From JAYZBC01 sp036339375 (GTDB lineage Bacteria > Pseudomonadota > Alphaproteobacteria > MPNO01 > UBA2964), in assembly GCA_036339375.1 (NCBI GenBank), contig JAYZBC010000029.1:1-41454 (forward strand): a stretch of 41,454 nucleotides of DNA, written 5' to 3'. The notes under the pieces were generated by a model, which made no database searches, was not told where the DNA came from, and worked only from the letters and a program-made list of their open reading frames with translations. This document shows, in pieces, positions 24,282 through 32,564 of this stretch. Both the position numbers and the translations under genes were made by a program. Numbering within the stretch: the first letter of the stretch is position 1; the number at the start of each line of letters is the position of its first letter.

Positions 24282-25079
24282 TTAAAGCCTGTTCAAGAAA
24301 TTTGTGAGTGTTTCATTAAAATTGTCGGGGTTTTCCATATTTACAATATGCCCTGCGTCCGGAACGATATGCATCTCCGTATTTGGAAGAAGCGTCAATA
24401 AAGGCTCCATTAGCGTTGGACCCGCTGCACTGTCTTCTGCGCCAGCGATAAATAAGGCAGGTCCGTTTATTTGACTGATGCGATCTTGGTAATTAATTGT
24501 TTGTATAGCCCCCGCACAGCCCAAAAAACCATCTAACTTAGTCGAATTAATCATATTCAAAAGCTTGTCCACATTGTCTTTATTTTCCGGATTGTTAACG
24601 AAATTATTCGTGCACCAACGGTTCACCGTGGGCGCAGCCATCCCTGCCATTCCTTCCTTTTGAGCGACGGCCTTTCTGTCATTCCACGCTTGGACGAATT
24701 CAGGAGGCGATTGATGGGGAAGGTCACAGCCAACAAAAGCTGTCAATCTTTTCCCATGATCAATTGCCAGCCCTAGACCTGTTGTTCCACCCATTGACAG
24801 TCCACAAAAGACGCTACGTTTTACCCCAATTGCATCCCATAACGCTATAACGTCTTTAACCAAAATATCAAAATTGTAAGGGGGAGGTGTGGCCTCTGTA
24901 CCTCCATGCCCTCTTTGGTCATAACGTAATACCCGCCAGTCTTCGGAATAAAAGGTAGCCTGTTCATCCCACATGGTAAGGTTGGTTGCCAGAGAATTAG
25001 AAAAAGTTAACCACGGAGCACCCTCCGGGCCATCAATCTGATAGTTAATATTGATTCCGTTTGCCGAAACGGTTGGCAT
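24282..25079 (-). CDS. Alpha/beta hydrolase, 3-oxoadipate enol-lactonase-like
   Basis: A 265-residue alpha/beta hydrolase closest in pattern to PcaD, which opens 3-oxoadipate enol-lactone in the beta-ketoadipate pathway. Markers are INYQIDGPEGAPWLTFSNSL at the start, RYDQRGHGGTEATPPPY (52-68), the nucleophile elbow CGLSMGG with Ser95, an acidic residue in GAEDSAAGPT and the His of PDAGHIVNMENP. The ATG at 25079 follows GGGAGGTAAA; the longer start at 25118 adds 13 residues without support. It is the first gene of the minus-strand run. No other pca gene is in the window, so a different lactone or ester substrate is possible. Confidence 0.87.
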   Translation of the reverse strand: MPTVSANGININYQIDGPEGAPWLTFSNSLATNLTMWDEQATFYSEDWRVLRYDQRGHGGTEATPPPYNFDILVKDVIALWDAIGVKRSVFCGLSMGGTTGLGLAIDHGKRLTAFVGCDLPHQSPPEFVQAWNDRKAVAQKEGMAGMAAPTVNRWCTNNFVNNPENKDNVDKLLNMINSTKLDGFLGCAGAIQTINYQDRISQINGPALFIAGAEDSAAGPTLMEPLLTLLPNTEMHIVPDAGHIVNMENPDNFNETLTNFLNRL

Positions 25080-25326
25080 GATTTTACCTCCCAGTTGGTT
25101 GCCAAAATAATTTTTCAATACTTTCCATACGGCCTTTCGAAGAATGGGTCAATCCAGACAAATAAGAACTATCCGGATAGAATCTTTTTAAAAAATTATG
25201 CCCTTTGAATTTTAATGAAGACTTACAAAAAGTGGAAAGACAAACGAGGAATGTATTTTGTGATTTGATATCCAGTTAACAAGTTGTTGCATTGGTGAAA
25301 AAAAATAGACGGAATAGGAGATAATA

Positions 25327-26112
25327 ATGGGCGGAAAGTCTAAGACCTTTAATCAAGGCCTGTCACTTTGTGGGCAGGTTAGTGAGGCGGAGTGGAAAAC
25401 TCGCAAAAACCTAGCGGCAGCTTTTCGCATTTCCTATGAACGTGGATGGAATAATTCTATAGCCAATCATATGACGGCTCGTGTGCCAGATGAGCCAGAC
25501 CATTTTTTAATGAATGCGTCAGATTTTGCCTGGGATGAAATAACTGCGTCTAACCTTTTGAAGCTTGATCAAAAGGGCAAAGTTCTAAATCAAACTGATA
25601 AAAAACCAAGACCCGCCGGATTAAATTTTCATAGCGCCATTCAGCGCGAAATACCGGAAATCTTTTGTACAATTCATATGCATCCAATGGCGGGTGTAGT
25701 TGTATCTGCAATGAAGGAAGGTTTGATGTTTTTTGATCAAGGATCATGTTCTCTCTACGGGCAAGTTTCTTATCATGATTTTGAGGGCATTGCTCAGGAA
25801 GCGGAAGAAGCTCCAAGGATTTTATCTGATCTTGGCGATAAATTTACAATGATTATGAGAAACCATGGTTTGCTGACGGTTGGACGTACAATCGGAGAAG
25901 CGATGTCCTACATGGAAAGACTAGTTCGCGCCTGCGAAACTCAAATACGGTTACTTTCAACCAAAGCTACACCTGCACCGCTCTCACAAGAAATCTGTGA
26001 ATACACTGCAGGTCAAATGGCGGAGCGAGCCGGTAACACGCCTAAAGGGGAAGGGGAATGGAATGCCGCCTATCGTCGTCTGAAGAGAGAAGATCCATCT
26101 TTTATGTGCTAA
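25327..26112 (+). CDS. Class II aldolase/adducin family protein
   Basis: A 261-residue class II aldolase-fold protein. Zinc ligands are visible as His117 and His119 in CTIHMHP and His180 in MRNHG. The early NHMTAR and the FLMNASDFAWDEI segment match the substrate-side loops. The usual catalytic Glu/Asp of fuculose-phosphate aldolase (near residue 73 in that enzyme) is not obvious, which is common in the adducin-like branch, whose members act as aldolases, decarboxylases or non-enzymatically. An AGGAG precedes the ATG. It is divergent from the lactonase-led minus-strand run across 247 bp that probably hold both promoters, so joint regulation is plausible. Confidence 0.87.
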   Translation: MGGKSKTFNQGLSLCGQVSEAEWKTRKNLAAAFRISYERGWNNSIANHMTARVPDEPDHFLMNASDFAWDEITASNLLKLDQKGKVLNQTDKKPRPAGLNFHSAIQREIPEIFCTIHMHPMAGVVVSAMKEGLMFFDQGSCSLYGQVSYHDFEGIAQEAEEAPRILSDLGDKFTMIMRNHGLLTVGRTIGEAMSYMERLVRACETQIRLLSTKATPAPLSQEICEYTAGQMAERAGNTPKGEGEWNAAYRRLKREDPSFMC

Positions 26113-26118
26113 GCGAGG

Positions 26119-26742
26119 TTAAGATTGATCCTTTGTTACTTCAATTGATGGATCAGGTATAATTTCCACTAGGACGTTAAGATCTCCAGAAGCGCCACCT
26201 CCATACCCCTCAATACCAAAACCGGGAAGCGTAATTGTTTTTCCATGTGGGGTTTGCTGCGGTACATCCACCGCGATGGTTAGTCCTGTCATTATTGCAA
26301 TTAGTTTGCAAGTGCCTAGGCGTGCTTCCGTTTCTGTAATCTCTAACTTGGCTGCCACATCTTGACCCTTAACTTGCATTGAGGTTGCTGCTGCACCCTT
26401 TACCCGGCCCATTCGTGTTCCTGCTACATCACCGTAAAGGTCAATGATTCTCTCTCCACTCGTTTCATCGATTTCAAATTCATACCAGATTCCGCCCTTT
26501 TCCCAAGGCGCAGTGGTTCCGGTTGGTTTTTCTTTTGATGAAACATTCCTGTCATATAGGGAACGTTTTTTTGCGTCTGCCAGCATGTTATAAGCAGCGG
26601 TTATTCGTTTAAATAGGTCCGTCGCTTTTTCATCACCCAAATTCACATCAGGATGGAGGTCTTTGGCGAGTTGCCGATAAGCTTTTTTAATTGTTTCTAT
26701 ATCGGAGGACCGTTCTATACCAAGGAGTTCGTATGCATTCAT
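26119..26742 (-). CDS. J-domain protein with short DnaJ-like C-terminus
   Basis: A 207-residue co-chaperone. The J-domain fills residues 1-66 with HPD at 30-32, followed by the helix IV pattern LADAKKRSLYDRN. The remaining 140 residues lack the Gly/Phe-rich linker and the zinc-binding CxxCxGxG repeats of DnaJ. Instead they end with QQTPHGKTITLPGFGIEGYG and GDLNVLVEII, which matches the last beta-sheet of DnaJ C-terminal domains. It would stimulate an Hsp70 (DnaK) on a limited client set. It is convergent with the aldolase-like gene (6 bp apart). This shortened layout seems unusual. Confidence 0.85.
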   Translation of the reverse strand: MNAYELLGIERSSDIETIKKAYRQLAKDLHPDVNLGDEKATDLFKRITAAYNMLADAKKRSLYDRNVSSKEKPTGTTAPWEKGGIWYEFEIDETSGERIIDLYGDVAGTRMGRVKGAAATSMQVKGQDVAAKLEITETEARLGTCKLIAIMTGLTIAVDVPQQTPHGKTITLPGFGIEGYGGGASGDLNVLVEIIPDPSIEVTKDQS

Positions 26743-26837
26743 GGGTTTAGTTTTAGTTTTTTTTAGCCCTAGGTCAACATCACCATGCTTAGGGACTATA
26801 CCCTGCCTTTAAGCTGGGATAGTTTTGTAGGAGAGTA

Positions 26838-26906
26838 ATGGAGAAAAATATGCCAGAAAGTGTCGGTTATCTGGACCTTCACGAACATCTACAAAAGCGG
26901 ATATAA
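26838..26906 (+). pseudogene. 22-codon frame resembling a UbiD-family N-terminus
   Basis: A short frame, MEKNMPESVGYLDLHEHLQK then RI and stop, starts 3-4 nt after a strong AGGAG and ends 12 nt before the crotonase ATG. The GYLDLHEHLQKL-like pattern recalls the first helix of UbiD-family (de)carboxylases, in which it is followed by several hundred more residues that are absent here. I read it either as the stump left by a deletion of a ubiD-like gene or as a small leader frame coupling translation to the crotonase. Recognition is from memory and the piece is short. Confidence 0.35.
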
Positions 26907-26918
26907 AGGGAGATGTAA

Positions 26919-27647
26919 ATGGTTGATAAAATACTTTGTCAAAAAACTGGGGAGGCTACCACCATAACAATCAATCGCCCTGAATGCGGTGGTCTAGTTA
27001 GCGATCCAATGGCTTCTGACCTTGCTGAAATGATTGATTTAGCTGGTAGAAACTCCAAATATATTGTTTTTCGCAGTGTTGGAGATGACTTTTGTTTGGG
27101 TCGGGACCGCGAAGGAAGAGCCTATGCCCCGCCAAAAGATGCTCTGGAATCGAGAGCAAATAGTGAGGTGGTTTTTAATTTTTATGGTGCCTTTCGGCGG
27201 TCGAAAATTCCGGTTGTTTGCATTGTGCAGGGACGAGCTTTGGGTTTCGGTTGTGCGATTGCTGCGGTTTGTGACATTACCATTGCAGCGGAGAGTGCTC
27301 GATTTGCCCTTCCGGAAATGGGACATAACATTATGCCGACAATGGCTATGTCTTCTTTAATCGACCGTCTAGGACGTAAGGGTGTAGTTTACTTGACATA
27401 TTCTACAGAGGAAATCGATGCTAAAACAGCTCTGGCTTACGGTTTGGTAAGTCGTGTTGTTTCTGATGATCAGTTGAACGCACAGCTGGAATTAGTCTCC
27501 AAAGCTCTGGATAAAGCCCCCTTGCCTGCAGTTTTGTCCGTCAAGGAATATGCTAATAATGCACTCACCATGAGCGTTGAACAAGCAAGTGATTTTGCGC
27601 GTAATATGCATTGTGCGGTTAATACCTCTGCTGGAATGCGGGTTTAG
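26919..27647 (+). CDS. Enoyl-CoA hydratase/isomerase (crotonase) family protein
   Basis: A 242-residue crotonase-fold protein. The oxyanion hole comes from GDDFCLGRD (near residues 49-57) and RALGFGCAIAAVCD (about 107-120), the two conserved backbone segments. ESARFALPEMGHNIMP carries Glu in the position that is often catalytic in hydratases, but the second Glu is not evident, so isomerase or other crotonase chemistry is possible. It is slightly shorter than the usual 260. AAAGGGAGATG lies before the ATG. It sits 86 nt ahead of the BisC-like gene and may share its transcript. Confidence 0.88.
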   Translation: MVDKILCQKTGEATTITINRPECGGLVSDPMASDLAEMIDLAGRNSKYIVFRSVGDDFCLGRDREGRAYAPPKDALESRANSEVVFNFYGAFRRSKIPVVCIVQGRALGFGCAIAAVCDITIAAESARFALPEMGHNIMPTMAMSSLIDRLGRKGVVYLTYSTEEIDAKTALAYGLVSRVVSDDQLNAQLELVSKALDKAPLPAVLSVKEYANNALTMSVEQASDFARNMHCAVNTSAGMRV

Positions 27648-27733
27648 AGAATTGTGTAGTCCGGTTTATGTTTCGAGGGTGATTTCAGTCACTTTTCCTA
27701 TTACAATTCGCCCATAAAATTGAGGATTAGGTC

Positions 27734-30043
27734 ATGGCAATAAAACTATACCGTAACTCATCGCATTGGGGTGCTTTTTTAGCGGAGGTGGAAAAAAACC
27801 GCGTAACGGGTGTTCGTCCTTTTGAAGAAGACCCTGATCCATCACCGATGTTGGAAGCCATACCTCATTCAGTGTATGCCAAGACGCGCGTTTTGCGGCC
27901 ATACGTTCGGGAGGGTTGGTTGAAAGGAGGCCCAGGAAACGGCGTGGGTCGAGGACAAGAACCCTTTGTTGCAGTGAGTTGGGAAAAAGCCTTCGACCTC
28001 GTCGCCAGTGAACTTTTACGCGTCAAAAAAGAGTACACTAATGACGCTATTCTTGGCGGGTCCTATGGGTGGTCCAGCGCAGGAACATTTCACCACGCAC
28101 GAATGCTAGTCAGAAAGTTTCTTTTTTCCTTTGGAGGGTGTGTCGATCAATCCTCTAACTATAGTTTTGGAGCGGCTCAGGCTTTTGTCCCCCATATTGC
28201 CGGAGATTTAAGATCGGTGACGGGTCCAATTACCTCTTGGTCCGCGGTTAGAAAACACACCAAAAATCTTATCCTTTTTGGTGGTGTGAACTTGAAAAAT
28301 GGCCAGGCTGCTCGTGGAGGAAATGTTGCTCATGAGTTACGGCCCTCTTTAGAGAAAATAGCTAGGGCCGGAGTGGATGTGGTGAATATTAGCCCTTGCC
28401 GTGATGATGCTCCAGAATTTCTGAACGGGAAATGGTTACCAATTCGACCTAATACTGATACAGCAATGATGCTAGCCTTGTCTCATACTTTAGTAACTGA
28501 AGGCCTCCATGATATTGAGTTCCTCAATCGCTATTGTTTTGGTTTTGATCGGGTGCTTCCCTATTTATTAGGGGAACAGGATAACCAACCAAAAAATGCA
28601 GAATGGGCGGCAGCAATTACTGGTATTGAGGCCTCAACCATTCAAAAGTTGGCAAGGCAGATGGCAGCCCGACGTACCATGTTGTCTGCAACTTGGTCTC
28701 TACAAAGGGGCGATCATGGGGAACAACCTTTCTGGGCGTTGATCCTCTTGGCTTGTGTCTTAGGACAAATTGGTTTGCCTGGCGGTGGCTTTACGTTTGG
28801 CTATGGGTCCACAGGAGGTATGGGAAACGCTCCTCCTTTGTTTAATCCGCCCTCTTTTAGCAGTGGCAGAAACCCAATTAATTATGCTATTCCCGCGCCA
28901 AGGCTTGTTGATGCCCTTCTCAATCCGGGGAAGGTGATCGACTATAACGGCAAAAAAATAACTTATCCTGATATCAAGTTAATTTATTGGGGTGGAGGAA
29001 ATCCGTTTCATCATCACCAGGACATAAATAATTTGAGGCGAGGCTGGGAGCGTCCCGAGACTGTTATTGTTCATGAACCTTGGTGGACAGCAACTGCACG
29101 GCAAGCAGACATTGTTTTGCCTGCCACGACTACACTTGAACGTAATGACTTTGGCTCTGCTGCTCGCGACCCTTATTTGGTTGTAATGGAAAAAGCTATC
29201 GAGCCGATTGGAGAAGCTAGGAATGATTACGACATTCTTCTAGAGCTTTCTCGTAGGGTTGGTTGTGAGGAAGAGTTTAGTGAAGGTAGGGATGAAATGG
29301 AATGGTTAAAATTCCTTTATGAAACCTGCCGAAAAGGTGCAAACACCAATAAAGTAGCAATGCCCGATTTTGATACTTTTTGGGAGAATGGATTTTTCCG
29401 TATTCCTGATAGGGAGGAAGAGTACACTCTGTTTTCGGACTATCGAGAAGATCCGCTAGCCAAAAAGTTAAAAACACCGTCCGGGCGGTTTGAGCTTTAT
29501 TCTGAAAAAATAGAAAAATTTGGTTACAAAGACTGTCCCCCTCATGTTACCTGGTTTGAGCCTGCCGAGTGGTTGGGAGGGAAAGAGATAAAAACCTTTC
29601 CCCTTCATCTTGTTTCCAGTCAACCAAAGGATAGGTTGCACAGCCAAATGGATGACGGACCCGTTAGTGAAGCTTCAAAAGTTTCTGGGCGTGAACCGGC
29701 AGTCATTCATCCTGATGATGCAAAAGCCCGGGGAATCAAGGATGGTGATATCATCAGAGTTTTTAATCAAAGGGGAGCTTGTTTAGCGGGGGCGGTTATT
29801 GCAGACCATGTTCGACCAAGTGTGGTCCGGTTGTCGGCTGGTGCCTGGTATGACCCCGAGGGAATGGGTGCTCGTGGATCCCTCGATATACATGGAAATC
29901 CAAATGTTCTTACACGCGATGAAGGCACCTCCAGTCTGGGACAAGGCCCAACTTCTGCCACTGCTTTAGTTGAAATTGAAAAATTTGAGGGCAATGTTCC
30001 GAAAATAACAGTTTTCAATCCGCCAGCTTTAGTGCAAGCCTGA
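27734..30043 (+). CDS. BisC/DMSO-reductase-family molybdopterin oxidoreductase
   Basis: A 769-residue molybdenum enzyme of the DMSO/TMAO/biotin sulfoxide reductase family using bis-MGD. It lacks an N-terminal Fe-S Cys cluster motif and has no twin-arginine signal, so it should be cytoplasmic, like BisC. The motif GGSYGWSSAG near residues 109-117 supplies the molybdenum Ser ligand (Ser115 by alignment from memory). Later segments LPGGGFTFGYGS, IYWGGGNPFHHHQD and LVSSQPKDRLHSQ belong to the pterin-binding domains. It may reduce S- or N-oxides or another oxidised substrate; its electron donor is not encoded nearby. AGGATTAGGTC precedes the ATG, and a YciI-like gene follows by 2 nt. Confidence 0.93.
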   Translation: MAIKLYRNSSHWGAFLAEVEKNRVTGVRPFEEDPDPSPMLEAIPHSVYAKTRVLRPYVREGWLKGGPGNGVGRGQEPFVAVSWEKAFDLVASELLRVKKEYTNDAILGGSYGWSSAGTFHHARMLVRKFLFSFGGCVDQSSNYSFGAAQAFVPHIAGDLRSVTGPITSWSAVRKHTKNLILFGGVNLKNGQAARGGNVAHELRPSLEKIARAGVDVVNISPCRDDAPEFLNGKWLPIRPNTDTAMMLALSHTLVTEGLHDIEFLNRYCFGFDRVLPYLLGEQDNQPKNAEWAAAITGIEASTIQKLARQMAARRTMLSATWSLQRGDHGEQPFWALILLACVLGQIGLPGGGFTFGYGSTGGMGNAPPLFNPPSFSSGRNPINYAIPAPRLVDALLNPGKVIDYNGKKITYPDIKLIYWGGGNPFHHHQDINNLRRGWERPETVIVHEPWWTATARQADIVLPATTTLERNDFGSAARDPYLVVMEKAIEPIGEARNDYDILLELSRRVGCEEEFSEGRDEMEWLKFLYETCRKGANTNKVAMPDFDTFWENGFFRIPDREEEYTLFSDYREDPLAKKLKTPSGRFELYSEKIEKFGYKDCPPHVTWFEPAEWLGGKEIKTFPLHLVSSQPKDRLHSQMDDGPVSEASKVSGREPAVIHPDDAKARGIKDGDIIRVFNQRGACLAGAVIADHVRPSVVRLSAGAWYDPEGMGARGSLDIHGNPNVLTRDEGTSSLGQGPTSATALVEIEKFEGNVPKITVFNPPALVQA

Positions 30044-30045
30044 TC

Positions 30046-30360
30046 ATGCTCTACATGTGTTACGGTGTTGATGGTCCCAACGGGGCAGCGCTCCGGGAAT
30101 TAGCGCGTGAAGAGCATTTTTTATATTTAGAAAGCAAAAAGGATATTTTAGTTTTAGGTGGAGCTACTTTGGCTGACGAAAGTGATGCAAGGACCGGGAG
30201 TGTTTTGATAATAAATGTACCTGACCGGGCAGCCGCTGATGCTTTTGCTGAGGGGGAACCTTTGCGTAAAGCCGGGGTTTTCGTAAGTTATACTGTAACG
30301 AGAATGCGTAGAGGACAATGGAACCCTGGAGTTGCCCCCGAGACCGCCGAGGGTGCGTGA
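30046..30360 (+). CDS. YciI-family protein
   Basis: A 104-residue YciI-like (DGPF domain) protein with the alpha/beta ferredoxin-like fold. The family's conserved His is His24 in EEHFLYLES, and GGATLADE and VPDRAAADAFAEGEPLRKAGVF match the remaining core. Some family members are dehydrochlorinases or ring-cleavage lactone hydrolases; most are uncharacterised. The start lies 2 nt after the BisC-like stop, so it is coupled to that gene and may serve the same substrate. Confidence 0.88.
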   Translation: MLYMCYGVDGPNGAALRELAREEHFLYLESKKDILVLGGATLADESDARTGSVLIINVPDRAAADAFAEGEPLRKAGVFVSYTVTRMRRGQWNPGVAPETAEGA

Positions 30361-30374
30361 TTGGTGTTCAGTTT

Positions 30375-31229
30375 TTAACGCCAACGATCCCCCACAAGGC
30401 AAAATACCTTGGCAATGGTAAGTTGTTGGCGGAGCCGATTTCCAACGGCTGAAAAATCTCTCGCGTTAACTTGAAATTTTTTTGTGTTTAAGGATGACTG
30501 TTTCTTTTGAATCCCAATTTGCCGAAGAAAATTCAGTAAACTTTCGCTTGTAGCGGAATAGGATCGGCCGCGACGGGGTGCTCCAGCAACGTGTACGCCA
30601 ATGATTTTTCCTTTTGAATTCACCCAGGGACCTCCACTAATACCACCGAGATGCGGACCCATGTCCGGTACACGCTGAATTTGTGTCCAAGCAAGAACGG
30701 GTTCACGGGTTGAATACCGTCCTTCCACTCTCATTGTCCGTTTTCCAATAATTTGGCCATGTACATCTCCGGGCTTACCTTTTGGAAAGCCGAATGAATA
30801 CCCGTGCTCCCCCCTGGAAGTGTGTTTTTGGATACCGGAAAATGGTGGTGAGCCACCACTTGTTTTTAGGACGCTAATATCAGAATTAGGGTGATGCCAA
30901 ACACGACCAATTCGAATAAATTTTCTATATCCTTTCTGCAATGCAATTTTATCGCAACCGTCGGCTACATGTCGGGCCGTGATCCATGTACCAGAGGAAT
31001 CGATTGAGAATGCAGTCCCGGTTGATGACTGTTGTTTTTCTTCTAGAGAAATTGAAATGACAGGAGATGTTTCCGCTGGGCCCGGCAACTTCGGAAGGCT
31101 AGGGGATTGAATAGCCCCAATGGCTGGTCGTCTTCCAACCGGGGGCTCAGAATCATTTCCGTACCAAGACCTCCCGGATAGGGCTATAACAACAATCAAC
31201 CCCATTGCCAAAATGTCCCAAATCCGCAT
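30375..31229 (-). CDS. Membrane-anchored trypsin-like serine protease
   Basis: A 284-residue protease with one N-terminal membrane segment (about 5-20) and a trypsin/DegP-like catalytic domain. The triad is visible: His87 in TARHVADG, Asp117 in NSDISVLK and Ser198 in GGISGGPWVN. There is no PDZ domain, unlike DegP/DegS. It is anchored to the inner membrane and presumably faces the periplasm. It is the last gene of a four-gene minus-strand set (M20 peptidase, MBL hydrolase, DUF350, protease) with very short gaps. A quality-control role is plausible but unproven. Confidence 0.85.
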   Translation of the reverse strand: MRIWDILAMGLIVVIALSGRSWYGNDSEPPVGRRPAIGAIQSPSLPKLPGPAETSPVISISLEEKQQSSTGTAFSIDSSGTWITARHVADGCDKIALQKGYRKFIRIGRVWHHPNSDISVLKTSGGSPPFSGIQKHTSRGEHGYSFGFPKGKPGDVHGQIIGKRTMRVEGRYSTREPVLAWTQIQRVPDMGPHLGGISGGPWVNSKGKIIGVHVAGAPRRGRSYSATSESLLNFLRQIGIQKKQSSLNTKKFQVNARDFSAVGNRLRQQLTIAKVFCLVGDRWR

Positions 31230-31244
31230 TCTGGTAGTGTCCTT

Positions 31245-31658
31245 TTATCCGGCGATTGCAGCCGCATTTATCATTGCAACCGCTAATTTCACCGCTACGA
31301 CCAAAATGGCGGCACCCATTTCACCGTCTTCAATTCTTTTGGGTAAACCCTTAAGAAAAATATCAGTAAGCCGAAAGGTGATAAGCTGTACTACCAAAGC
31401 GACTAGGCCCCAAATTACGATGTCCAAAACACTGACGCTTGTAGCCATACAAAAGGCTAGCGGGATTGCCAGTCCAAGGATGGCCCCGGAAAATGAAGTG
31501 GCGGCCGCCGTATTCCCCGAGCGAATTAAATCCATTTCACGCCAGGGTGTAATCCATTGGTAAATCCAAATCCCTAAGGCTAGCATTGCAATTGTTACCG
31601 AGAAGTGAAGCAAAAGTGTGGGTAAGCCATTTAAAAAGCTTTGGAAAACTGGGTCCAT
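31245..31658 (-). CDS. DUF350 membrane protein
   Basis: A 137-residue protein with about four transmembrane helices, matching DUF350 in length and pattern: an N-terminal helix ending near YQWITPWREM, a conserved acidic turn (IRSGNTAAATSFSGAILGLA) and two later helices. DUF350 genes occur with phage-shock and membrane-stress genes in other bacteria, and their function is unresolved. It lies between the MBL hydrolase (9 nt) and the serine protease (15 nt), so the four genes almost surely share a transcript. A paired membrane protein and membrane-tethered protease is consistent with an envelope-stress task. Confidence 0.85.
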   Translation of the reverse strand: MDPVFQSFLNGLPTLLLHFSVTIAMLALGIWIYQWITPWREMDLIRSGNTAAATSFSGAILGLAIPLAFCMATSVSVLDIVIWGLVALVVQLITFRLTDIFLKGLPKRIEDGEMGAAILVVAVKLAVAMINAAAIAG

Positions 31659-31667
31659 GACTATTCT

Positions 31668-32561
31668 CTATTTTTCAATAAACTTAAATACAAATTTTTC
31701 ACTTGCCGAGTAGACATTTCCGGCAGTGTTTCCAGGAAAATGGGCGGGTATCAGGATTGTTTCAGTATCCGCACAGCTTTCCAGAATTTTTTGGCGACTA
31801 ACAATCGCCATTTTTGGGTCTTCACATTTTGAAGTACTCCATTGCGGTTCAAACGCTTGAAGCGGATGGTGGAGCGCGTCACCAGCAAAAATTGCTTTTT
31901 TGCCATTTGATGACAGGTTTGCGCAACATTGCCCCGGTGTATGGCCGGGTGCTGGGGAAAGGTGAACAAGGTCATTTAACTCAAAATCATCATTTACTAA
32001 AATTGCCCGATCAGCCTCTAATATTGGTAAAACACATTCTTCAAATGATGGTCCGGATGGGTGGGGTCCAAACTTCTTGTTCCATTGAACCCAATACTCG
32101 TATTCACGCTTTCCTATAATATATTTTGCGTTTGGAAATGTGGGTACCAGGCGTCCGTTTTCCACGCGTGTGTTCCAGCCGACATGATCTACATGGAGGT
32201 GTGTACAAAACACATAATCGATATTTTCAAATGTAACACCCGCATTATGAAACTCTGTCAACCATCGGTCTTTTGGGTAAAGTAAACCCTTGCGGCGCGT
32301 GCTATGATTACCGACACAAGTGTCTATCAAAATGTTGTGATGAGGAGTACGCAGAAGGAAACTTTGGAAGGTTAGGCAAATTTTTCCTGTTCCCCGGTCG
32401 ACTACATAATCAGGTAAAGCGTCAAGGTGTTTTTGTACGATCTTCGGCGTTGAGTCCGGGAAGACCTCGTGAGGGTTGTGCCATGGTCCCTCCCGTTCCA
32501 CGATACGGGTTACTGTCGTGTCACCAATTTGGATTGTCTTGTTAGTTGTTATGGCACCCAT
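31668..32561 (-). CDS. MBL-fold metallo-hydrolase
   Basis: A 297-residue metallo-beta-lactamase-fold enzyme. Zinc ligands are HLHVDH (121-126), His207 (PAPGHTPG), Asp228 (FAGDALHH) and a final His in IPAHFPGN near residue 277. The spacing resembles AHL lactonase and other MBL hydrolases that open lactones or esters, and the N-terminal TTVTRIVEREGPW fits the AttM/AiiA-like or PqsE-like group only loosely. The substrate is unknown. It starts 3 nt after the M20 peptidase stop and is followed closely by DUF350. It is clearly different from the GC-rich MBL protein at 10.3 kb. Confidence 0.88.
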   Translation of the reverse strand: MGAITTNKTIQIGDTTVTRIVEREGPWHNPHEVFPDSTPKIVQKHLDALPDYVVDRGTGKICLTFQSFLLRTPHHNILIDTCVGNHSTRRKGLLYPKDRWLTEFHNAGVTFENIDYVFCTHLHVDHVGWNTRVENGRLVPTFPNAKYIIGKREYEYWVQWNKKFGPHPSGPSFEECVLPILEADRAILVNDDFELNDLVHLSPAPGHTPGQCCANLSSNGKKAIFAGDALHHPLQAFEPQWSTSKCEDPKMAIVSRQKILESCADTETILIPAHFPGNTAGNVYSASEKFVFKFIEK

Positions 32562-32564
32562 ATT

